64,000 nt of DNA. It comes from Gluconobacter kanchanaburiensis NBRC 103587 (lineage in GTDB: Bacteria; Pseudomonadota; Alphaproteobacteria; Acetobacterales; Acetobacteraceae). This document shows, in pieces, positions 57,536 to 64,000 of the stretch. Location of the stretch: the NCBI RefSeq assembly GCF_007988905.1, contig NZ_BJVA01000004.1, forward strand, positions 1 through 64,000. The letters are read 5' to 3'. The notes beneath the pieces were generated by a model. The model searched no databases. It was not told where the DNA came from and saw only the letters and a list, made by a program, of their open reading frames with translations. Each line of letters begins with the position of its first letter. Positions within the stretch are counted from its first letter, which is position 1. The position numbers and the translations under genes were made by a program.

Positions 57536-57958
57536 ATGCGTCATGGTGTGAGTGGGCGTAAGCTCAATGTCACCTCTTCTCACCGCGCTGCCATGTTCCG
57601 CAACATGGCCGTGGCTCTCATCAAGCACGAGCAGATCACGACGACGCTCCCGAAGGCGAAAGAACTTCGCCCGGTCGTCGAAAAGCTGATCACGCTCGGC
57701 AAGCGTGGCGATCTGCACGCCCGCCGTCAGGCTTTTGCACAGCTGCGTGACGATGCTGTCGTGACCAAGCTGTTCTCGGCTGTGGCCGAGCGTTACAAAG
57801 GACGTGCCGGTGGCTACTCCCGTGTTCTGAAGGCTGGCGTGCGTTATGGCGATAATGCCGATATGGCCGTGATCGAACTGATCGATCGCGATGTCGCTGC
57901 AAAGGGCCAGGACAGCGGGCCGAAGCAGAACGTGGCCGAGGAACAGGAAGCCGCCTGA
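57536..57958 (+). CDS. rplQ: 50S ribosomal protein L17
   Basis: 140-aa L17, last gene of the alpha operon. [24 protein letters not shown], the [21 protein letters not shown] block and [24 protein letters not shown] are typical. The C-terminus has a short acidic tail. A strong terminator follows 27 bp later, closing the whole ribosomal block. Confidence 0.99.
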   Translation: MRHGVSGRKLNVTSSHRAAMFRNMAVALIKHEQITTTLPKAKELRPVVEKLITLGKRGDLHARRQAFAQLRDDAVVTKLFSAVAERYKGRAGGYSRVLKAGVRYGDNADMAVIELIDRDVAAKGQDSGPKQNVAEEQEAA

Positions 57959-57985
57959 GGCTCTTGTTTTTGAAGCATTGAGAGA

Positions 57986-58015
57986 GGCCGGGACAGGAAT
58001 GTCCCGGCCTTTTTT
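57986..58015 (+). terminator. Rho-independent terminator of the ribosomal block
   Basis: GGCCGGGACA (57986-57995) pairs exactly with TGTCCCGGCC (58000-58009) around GGAA, followed by TTTTTT. This is the strongest terminator in the region. Confidence 0.95.
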
Positions 58016-58295
58016 GATTCGTGGTTTCTTTACCACGATGTTGTGTGATATTGACTCCTCACTCTTTGCAGACCCATTCCTGTCCTTTGTCGGGGCAGCG
58101 TGAAATTCCGTTTCCTCACGGGAGCGGTCACCGCTCATTTGGAGAACGTTTCGCCGTTCTTCGCGGGGGGCTGCACAATTCTGAGAAACAGGCCCGAGCA
58201 CTCTCGTAGGGCCTGCCACGACGCATCGAATATGTATCCAGACAATGAGGTCCGGGTAGGTTCGTGATGCGTCCAGCGTTTTGGAGAGCGTTATA
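58016..58295 (+). promoter_or_regulatory. Polyol permease upstream region with inverted repeats
   Basis: 280 bp between the rplQ terminator and the MFS gene, with no coding frame. It holds a hairpin CGTGGT-TTCTTT-ACCACG (58020-58037), a near-perfect operator-like palindrome GAGCGGTCACCGCTC (58122-58136), a second repeat AGAACG/CGTTCT (58143-58160), and a large stem from GACGCATC (58220-58227) and GATGCGTC (58266-58273). GGAG at 58283 is the ribosome binding site. No convincing -10/-35 pair was found. Confidence 0.45.
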
Positions 58296-59606
58296 ATGTC
58301 CGAATCTTCTCCCGCGAAACACGGACTTGCGGAAACTCTCGGCATTCCCAGAGCTCTGTTCTGGGCGTTTGTAGGACAGCTCCTGTTCATGGTCGGCGAT
58401 GGCGTGGAGGCAGGGTATCTCGATACCTACATGCTTCATCATGGTCATACGCAGGGTTTCGTGAATGAGATGTTCACGTTTTACGGTATCACCGTGATGA
58501 TCGCCGCCTGGTTTTCCGGGCCTCTGTCTGATCTCATGGGACCGAAGAAAGTCATGTGGCTCGGTCTTATTCTGTGGAGCATCCTGGAAGTAGGATTTCT
58601 CGCTCTTGGACTGGGGCCGAACAGCGGACCAATGATCCTTCTGTTCTATACGTTGCGTGGGTTCGCCTATCCGCTTTTTGCGTATGGTTTTCTTGTCTGG
58701 ATCGCGGCAGCTACTCCGACGGCGATGTTGGGCTCTGCGGCGGGCTGGTTCTGGTTTTCCTTTTCGGCTGGCCTTCCGACCCTTGGCTCACAGTTCGCCC
58801 GGTTTGCCATTCCCCAGATCGGCGAATTACGGACCTTCTGGTGTTCGCTGGGACTGGTGATTATCGGTGGTCTCGTGGCCCTGTTGTTCACTCATGAACC
58901 GACTGGCAAGAAGCGCCTTCTTCCGGATCATGTTCCGACCAAGGATATTTTCTTCGGCTCGATGAGCATCATGTGGCGTGAGCCCAAGACGCTTATCGCA
59001 GGTATTGTCCGGGTCATCGATACGTCGTCCGAGTATGCCTTTCTGGCGATCATGCCCGCATTCTTTGTGGACCATCTCGGCTTTTCTCTTGGGCAGTGGC
59101 TGAACCTTCTTTCGCTGATCTTCCTGAGCAACATCCTCTTCAACCTGGTATCGGGTATGGTCGCGGATACGCTTGGCCATCGGTTTGTGGTTGCCGTATT
59201 TGGTGGGATCGGTGGGTTTGTCGCAATTCCGCTGTTCTACTATGTGCCGCTCTGGTTTCCGGGAAATTTCTGGGCCGTGGCGGCTGCGGGAATTTTCTAC
59301 GGTGCGACAGTGGCAGCGTTCGTTCCGCTCTCCGGCCTGATGCCGCAGATCTGTCCGCGCGAGAAAGCCGCCGCCCTATCCATTCTTGGTCTTGGCGCCG
59401 GTGCGTCCACATGGGTTGGACCGGCCGTTGTTGCAGGCTGTGAAGCTGTTTTCGGGCCGGGGATGCAGTATGTGATCTGGACTTTTGCCGTGATCTATCT
59501 TGCCTCCGCGGGAATGACGATGGCTCTGACCATTTCTCCGGAAGCGCGCCGATACAGCGAGGACGCGGCGGCTCGCAATGAGAACGCACAGGCAGTCGGG
59601 CACTGA
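58296..59606 (+). CDS. MFS transporter, RbtT/DalT/CsbX polyol permease-like
   Basis: 436-aa inner-membrane carrier with twelve predicted helices. The N-terminal GDGVEAGYLDTYML segment and the FYGITVMIAAWFSGPLSDLMGPKKVMWLG loop between TM2 and TM3 fit the ribitol/D-arabitol (RbtT/DalT/CsbX) subgroup of the major facilitator superfamily. Uptake of sugar alcohols would suit an acetic acid bacterium, but substrate is inferred. The ATG at 58296 has GGAG about 9 nt upstream. It is a single gene between two terminators. Confidence 0.8.
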   Translation: MSESSPAKHGLAETLGIPRALFWAFVGQLLFMVGDGVEAGYLDTYMLHHGHTQGFVNEMFTFYGITVMIAAWFSGPLSDLMGPKKVMWLGLILWSILEVGFLALGLGPNSGPMILLFYTLRGFAYPLFAYGFLVWIAAATPTAMLGSAAGWFWFSFSAGLPTLGSQFARFAIPQIGELRTFWCSLGLVIIGGLVALLFTHEPTGKKRLLPDHVPTKDIFFGSMSIMWREPKTLIAGIVRVIDTSSEYAFLAIMPAFFVDHLGFSLGQWLNLLSLIFLSNILFNLVSGMVADTLGHRFVVAVFGGIGGFVAIPLFYYVPLWFPGNFWAVAAAGIFYGATVAAFVPLSGLMPQICPREKAAALSILGLGAGASTWVGPAVVAGCEAVFGPGMQYVIWTFAVIYLASAGMTMALTISPEARRYSEDAAARNENAQAVGH

Positions 59607-59645
59607 TTGTAACGTCCCTTCATCGCCACGAAGGTGTAAGAGAGC

Positions 59646-59680
59646 AGGGCGGTCCGGTATCGGGCCGCCCTTTCTCTTTT
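59646..59680 (+). terminator. Rho-independent terminator after the MFS gene
   Basis: GGGCGGTCCG and CGGGCCGCCC form a 10-bp stem around GTAT (59647-59670), with one G-U pair, followed by TTTCTCTTTT. Confidence 0.9.
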
Positions 59681-59710
59681 CAGCAGTGTCATATCAAGGA
59701 GAAACCTCCC

Positions 59711-59935
59711 ATGGATGCCGATCTTGCACCCTATCTTGATCCCCACGTGCAGCGCCTTCAGGACACAGAAGGATGCTGTATGACAGGGCAGAACGCGCGG
59801 AAGAAGATTTCGCACGCTGCAAGAGAAACGGATGCTCTCGTTAGCGATCTGATGGTGGATCAGCCATTGCTATGGCTTGGGATCGCGTTTCTGGGCGGTC
59901 TTTTTTTTGGAAAACGTCTTTTTCGGGGAAATTAA
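59711..59935 (+). CDS. Small DUF883/ElaB-like membrane-anchored protein
   Basis: 74 aa with a soluble, charged N-terminal part and one C-terminal membrane helix (QPLLWLGIAFLGGLFFG, about residues 51-67) ending in a basic tail. The layout resembles YqjD/ElaB-type proteins that anchor ribosomes or respond to stress, but similarity is slight and the function unknown. AAGGAGAAA lies 9 nt before the ATG. A DUF1328-like gene follows 61 bp later. Confidence 0.6.
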   Translation: MDADLAPYLDPHVQRLQDTEGCCMTGQNARKKISHAARETDALVSDLMVDQPLLWLGIAFLGGLFFGKRLFRGN

Positions 59936-59996
59936 ACTTCCACGCGGTCTTCACGTTACGACATGACCACGAACTCTTGGGCGAGGATCCTGTGTC

Positions 59997-60167
59997 ATGT
60001 TGCACTACGCAATTGTTTTCTTCATCATTTCCATCATCGCCGGTGTTTTCGGTTTTTCCGGTATTTCGGCGGCTACAGCTGGCATCGCAAAGCTGTTCTT
60101 TATTATCTTTCTGGTACTCGCAGTGCTTGCCATTCTCGCAGGGGTGGCCGGACTTCATGCTTTGTAA
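59997..60167 (+). CDS. DUF1328-family small membrane protein (YtjA-like)
   Basis: 56-aa, two-helix membrane protein: [20 protein letters not shown], a short [10 protein letters not shown] loop, then [17 protein letters not shown]. The pattern of this length and the GFSGI turn is the DUF1328 (YtjA) family, of unknown role. It is too short for usual length cut-offs and is easily missed. The ATG is preceded by GAGGAT about 9 nt upstream. A terminator follows. Confidence 0.85.
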   Translation: MLHYAIVFFIISIIAGVFGFSGISAATAGIAKLFFIIFLVLAVLAILAGVAGLHAL

Positions 60168-60193
60168 AAAAAATTTCTACAGAGAAGATGTGG

Positions 60194-60226
60194 AAAGGGC
60201 GGGTGCCGATGGCCCCGCCCTTTTTT
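60194..60226. terminator. Bidirectional terminator
   Basis: AAAGGGCGGG (60194-60203) pairs with CCCGCCCTTT (60214-60223) around a 10-nt loop, with more T's after the stem. It ends the small membrane genes from the left and lies just past the stop of the minus-strand outer-membrane factor. Confidence 0.88.
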
Positions 60227-60233
60227 CTTTGCA

Positions 60234-61778
60234 TCAATTTCCGTTCTTGTCCCTCTGGATGAAGGAGGGGAGCAGCGGGTTATCCGTCTGAAGCGAGCCC
60301 TTGCTTGGAAGTTCATCTGCGCTCCAGCCCCCACCGAGATCGGTGAGCAGTTTCACTTCTGCGAGGAATTGCTGCTGCCGGACATTAAGCTGGGTTTCCT
60401 GATATTGCAGGGCGTTCTGTTCGGCCGTGATTACTGTTGTATAGATCTGTGTTCCTGCAAGATATTCATTCATCGAGACCTGAACGGCCTGCTGAGCCGT
60501 TTTCACGGCTTGATTCTGTAAGGTCAGCTGCTGATCGAGGTACCGAAGACCTGACATCTGGTCCTCGGTATCCTGAAGAGCCGTCAGGACCGTTTGTCTG
60601 TAAGTGGCAACGGCGTTGTCGTAATCCGCTTCGGCGCTACGGACCGCGGCAGAACGCGAGCCTCCCTCGAAAATGGTTTCGGTCGCAGCCGCTCCCAGGC
60701 TCCAGGTACGCGTCGCTGTCTGGATCAGTTGTTCAAGAGGATTTCCGCTATATCCGTAGGAGGCCGAGAGAGTGACCTGAGGGAAGAATGCGCCGATCTC
60801 ATATCCGATCTCAGCATTGTATGCTTCCATGTTTCGCTCTGCCTGCGCCACATCGGGGCGGCGCTGGAGAAGCATGGAGGGTACTGCGACGGGGGCCGCG
60901 GGAATGGTCGCGGGGAGGGGAGAGGACGCGAGAGTCAGCTCCGAAGGAGCGCGCCCGGTGAGGGCTGCGATGGCATGTTCGTACTGGGCTCGGGCAATGT
61001 GTGCGTTAGCCAGGTTCGCCTGCGTCGACTGAAGAAGATAGCGTGCCTGAAGCACGTTCGTCGGGTCAGCAACGCCAGCATCAAGCTGGTTCTGAAGAAT
61101 TTCCAGATTATGACGATAAAGATCGACGTTGCGGGCATAAAGCTCGATCAGGCTGTCCTGATAACGCAGCTCGAAATAATCCTGTGCGAGCTGAAGCTGA
61201 TAGGACAGACGCATGTTTGCTACCAAAGCCGCGTCCGCCTGTGTGGCTGCGACCTGCTGCTGTACCTGACGGCGGATCATGCCCCAGACGTCGACGGTCC
61301 AGCTTGCGGAGGGGCCAGTCGTCCATGTGTTGGAGGTGTAGGACTGGCTGGACGTGTATGGAATGCCGTTGCTGGCATTCGAGGTGCTGCTGCCTTGCGA
61401 GTTGCGGTTGAAGCTGAACTTGCCGCTCAGCGTCGGGAAGAGCTGGGCGCGGATCGAGTCGATCGTGGCCGCAGCCTTGCGGTACTGCGCCTCGTATTCT
61501 TTCAGGCTCTGGTTCGATGTGGCCACGCGCTCTTCCAGTTCGTTGAGGACCGGATCGTTGAAGATCGTCCACCAGTCTCCCTTGGGCATTTTTGCGAGAT
61601 CGGGGGCAGCCTTCTGCCAGCCCGGTGGCGGGGGGGCCTCCTTGAACGTCTGGGAGATGATGGCTTTGGGGCGATGATAGTTCGGCCCGACCATGCCGCC
61701 GATGCAGCCGCTCAGGAAAGGAAGGGTTACCGCCCCCAGCAGGGCATTGCGCAGGGTGGACTTACGGAGGGCGGGCAT
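60234..61778 (-). CDS. NodT-family outer membrane efflux lipoprotein
   Basis: 514-aa TolC/OprM-like channel. The signal peptide ends in the lipobox LSGC, followed by GPNYHRP; the DWWTIFNDPVLNELEE and QRRPDVAQAERNMEA segments mark the two OEP repeats. Its ATG overlaps the stop of the RND permease by one base. It shares only family-level sequence with the other NodT protein at 28.1-29.8 kb, so the window holds two separate pump systems. Confidence 0.92.
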   Translation of the reverse strand: MPALRKSTLRNALLGAVTLPFLSGCIGGMVGPNYHRPKAIISQTFKEAPPPPGWQKAAPDLAKMPKGDWWTIFNDPVLNELEERVATSNQSLKEYEAQYRKAAATIDSIRAQLFPTLSGKFSFNRNSQGSSTSNASNGIPYTSSQSYTSNTWTTGPSASWTVDVWGMIRRQVQQQVAATQADAALVANMRLSYQLQLAQDYFELRYQDSLIELYARNVDLYRHNLEILQNQLDAGVADPTNVLQARYLLQSTQANLANAHIARAQYEHAIAALTGRAPSELTLASSPLPATIPAAPVAVPSMLLQRRPDVAQAERNMEAYNAEIGYEIGAFFPQVTLSASYGYSGNPLEQLIQTATRTWSLGAAATETIFEGGSRSAAVRSAEADYDNAVATYRQTVLTALQDTEDQMSGLRYLDQQLTLQNQAVKTAQQAVQVSMNEYLAGTQIYTTVITAEQNALQYQETQLNVRQQQFLAEVKLLTDLGGGWSADELPSKGSLQTDNPLLPSFIQRDKNGN

Positions 61779-64000
61779 CAGGACTGTGTTCCCCGGGCTG
61801 AGAGATGGAAAAAGGACGCGATATGGGCTCGCAGACGGCCCATGGCGCGTCCGAACCTGTCGAGATACAGGAAAATGACGGGCGTGCTGTAGAGCGTTAG
61901 AAGCTGGCTGACCACGAGACCGCCGAGGATGGCGATCCCGAGAGGGCGGCGGAGTTCGCAGCCGTAACCATTCCCAATGATGAGCGGTACGGCACCGAAA
62001 GCAGCGGCAAGGGACGTCATGAGGATCGGGCGGAAACGCAGATGGCTGGCCTGCCGGATGGCCTCGACGGCCGACAGGCCCTCGCGCTGCGCCACCAGAG
62101 CGAAGTCGATCAGCATGATGGCATTTTTCTTGACGATGCCGATCAGCAGGATGACGCCGATCATCGCCATCAGCGAAAACTCTTCTCCGCAGACCTGGAG
62201 GGCGAGAATAGCGCCGACGCCTGCGGAAGGCAGCGTCGAAAGGATCGTCAGGGGATGGATCAGGCTTTCATACAGAATGCCCAGCACGATATAGACTGCT
62301 GCGAGTGCTGCGAGGATCAGCAGGGCTTCGCTGCCGACCGATTTCTGGAACGCGGCCGCGTTGCCGGCAAATCCGCCGTGAATGTCCGCAGGAGCATGCA
62401 GCTTTACCATCGCGGCCTGTACCGCATCAACGGCCGGTCCGAGGGAGACGCCGGGAGCAAGGTTGAAGGAAATGGTCGTGGCGACGGACTGGCCGTCATG
62501 GCTGACCGTCAGGGCGGTGTTGGTATTGCGCTGACGGGAGACGACTGAGAGCGGAACCATGGTCGCCATATTCGTGGCAACCGCCGAACCACTTGATGCC
62601 GATTTTCCGCCGGCAAGCGCATTCGCTACGGAGTTCTGATAGGACTGTTCGCTCTGGGACAGGGCGGTGACAGCGGTGGTGGCGCGGGCGCGGATGTTGT
62701 TCGACGCCGTGCCGCCCGCGGCAGTTCCGCCGGAGATGCTAACCCACATCTGATCCAGCATCGACGGATCCTGCCAGAAACGGGGAGCGGCCTCCATGAC
62801 GACGCGGTACTGGTTGAGACTTCCATAGATGATGGATGCGGCACGTTGCCCGAACGCATCATAGAGCGTGTTGGAAATGAGCTGGGGCGTAACGGAGTAG
62901 CGCGCCTCGGTGTCGCGGTTGATGGCGATATTGATGCCCTGTCCGCCCTGCTCAACGTTCGAGGTGACATCCATAAGCTCCGGTAGCTTTGACAGCGCTG
63001 CAACGATCTTCGGTGTCCACTCGAACAGTTCTTCGGCGGAGGGAGCCTCCAGTGAATACTGATAGGCCGCGTCACCGGGTCGTGCGCCCATGCGGACACT
63101 GCCCGGTGCCATGAGACGAAGCTGTGCGCCGGGAACGTTGGAGAACCTGCGGGTCAGACGCTGGATGGTGGTGGCCAGATCGTCGCTGCGCTCGGACTTC
63201 GGCTTGAGGGCGACGAACATGTTGGCGGAATTGGCGGACCGTCCTCCCACGCCTCCCATAACGCCTGCGACATCTCTGTCCGACGCCACGGTTTTCATCG
63301 CTCTCACCACGATTTTCTGAAGAGACTGAAACGAAATCGACTGGTCGGCTACCACGCGCCCCATGATCTGCCCGGTGTCCTCGGACGGGAAGAAGCCTTT
63401 CGGCATCTTCACATACAGCACACCTGCGAGAACTAGCGTGGCGGGGAGAGACATGGCGATCAGGAATTGGTGTCCCAGTGCCCAGTCCAGCGATTTTCCA
63501 TATCCTGTCGTGACGCTGCTGATCGTACGTTCCAGAAAACGCCCGGCTTTTTTCCATAGACCCGGGCCGCTGTCGTCCGTGTGTGTCAGGAGCTGAGCAC
63601 TGATCATGGGGGTTAGCGTCAGGGACAGAACCAGCGAGATGCACAGCGTGATGACCATCGTCATCGCGAATTCGTGGAACAGACGTCCCGCGATACCACC
63701 CATTAGCATGATCGGGGCAAAGACTACGATTAGGGAAACGGTGATCGACACGACCGTAAAGGCGACTTCTGTCGTCCCCCGGATTGCTGCCTCCTGACGA
63801 CCGTAACCCATCTCCATGTAGCGGGCGATATTTTCCAGAACCACGATGGCATCGTCGACCACGAAGCCTGTCGAGATCGTCAGGGCCATCAGCGACATGT
63901 TGTCGAGTTGATATCCCATCAGGGACATGGCGCCGAAGGTTCCCACGATTGAGACCGGAACGACGATGGCCGGGATCATGATGGCGGATAGGCTGCGCAG
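61778..64000 (-). CDS. RND multidrug efflux permease (partial)
   Basis: C-terminal part, at least 740 aa, of an AcrB/MdtB-C-type proton-driven efflux pump; the frame stays open to the window edge, so the N-terminus lies beyond 64000. The TM4 relay pair is present (GFVVDDAIVVLENI), as is the TM10 lysine (GIVKKNAIML), so this one has the full classical relay. The next gene downstream is a NodT channel; further pump genes are probably upstream, outside the window. The MdtB/MuxB-like subgroup is the best guess. Confidence 0.93.
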   Translation of the reverse strand: MRSLSAIMIPAIVVPVSIVGTFGAMSLMGYQLDNMSLMALTISTGFVVDDAIVVLENIARYMEMGYGRQEAAIRGTTEVAFTVVSITVSLIVVFAPIMLMGGIAGRLFHEFAMTMVITLCISLVLSLTLTPMISAQLLTHTDDSGPGLWKKAGRFLERTISSVTTGYGKSLDWALGHQFLIAMSLPATLVLAGVLYVKMPKGFFPSEDTGQIMGRVVADQSISFQSLQKIVVRAMKTVASDRDVAGVMGGVGGRSANSANMFVALKPKSERSDDLATTIQRLTRRFSNVPGAQLRLMAPGSVRMGARPGDAAYQYSLEAPSAEELFEWTPKIVAALSKLPELMDVTSNVEQGGQGINIAINRDTEARYSVTPQLISNTLYDAFGQRAASIIYGSLNQYRVVMEAAPRFWQDPSMLDQMWVSISGGTAAGGTASNNIRARATTAVTALSQSEQSYQNSVANALAGGKSASSGSAVATNMATMVPLSVVSRQRNTNTALTVSHDGQSVATTISFNLAPGVSLGPAVDAVQAAMVKLHAPADIHGGFAGNAAAFQKSVGSEALLILAALAAVYIVLGILYESLIHPLTILSTLPSAGVGAILALQVCGEEFSLMAMIGVILLIGIVKKNAIMLIDFALVAQREGLSAVEAIRQASHLRFRPILMTSLAAAFGAVPLIIGNGYGCELRRPLGIAILGGLVVSQLLTLYSTPVIFLYLDRFGRAMGRLRAHIASFFHLSARGTQS

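Noticed and set aside
1-64000. CRISPR arrays, insertion sequences, phage genes or rRNA
   Set aside because: I found no regularly spaced repeats, transposase or integrase sequence, terminal inverted repeats, or rRNA segments.

Overview
The window is 64 kb of chromosome from an alphaproteobacterium, most likely an acetic acid bacterium (Acetobacteraceae, Gluconobacter-like). This rests on the alphaproteobacterial gene orders (DUF3576-leuS-lptE-holA; secY-adk-rpsM), the full minCDE set with a divergent FzlA-type protein, the high-GC codon use, and the mix of an acetyl-CoA synthetase, a polyol-type MFS permease and several RND pumps. The genus is an inference from protein resemblance, not a database result.

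Layout. 0-5 kb: on the minus strand an AEC transporter, a low-molecular-weight protein tyrosine phosphatase and a D-2-hydroxyacid dehydrogenase form a likely operon; a small membrane protein and a minus-strand acs follow. 5.0-5.3 kb: a tRNA-Arg(CCU) gene split by a 232-nt group I intron of the Azoarcus/Agrobacterium type. 5.7-12.8 kb: a BTAD (SARP-like) regulator, then DUF3576 lipoprotein, leuS, lptE and holA. 13-20.5 kb: a Tat-exported royal-jelly-family protein; a minus-strand yidB-like gene and minE, minD, minC; then fzlA, a BaiN/YhiN flavoprotein, a small Cys-rich lipoprotein and rmuC. 20.7-21.3 kb: a minus-strand gene broken by a frameshift, with caspase-like His and Cys motifs.

21.3-29.8 kb: a two-component system directly followed by a three-gene RND efflux operon (permease, adaptor, NodT outer-membrane factor). 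29.9-58.0 kb: the core transcription and translation block, rplK-rplA-rplJ-rplL-rpoB-rpoC, rpsL-rpsG-tuf, and then the S10, spc and alpha operons through rplQ, all on the plus strand and ended by a strong terminator. Two expected neighbours are absent: secE-nusG is not upstream of rplK, and fusA is not between rpsG and tuf. Several intercistronic gaps carry perfect stem-loops, which suggests attenuation or processing points within the long block.

58.0-64 kb: a CsbX/RbtT-like polyol permease with inverted repeats in its leader, two tiny membrane proteins (one, DUF1328-like, only 56 aa), and a minus-strand RND/NodT efflux pair cut by the window edge.

Most of the window is ordinary housekeeping sequence. 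I see no CRISPR array, insertion sequence, prophage or rRNA. The most notable items are the intron-split tRNA, the frameshifted caspase-like gene, the altered ribosomal operon junctions, and the inverted repeats upstream of acs and of the polyol permease.
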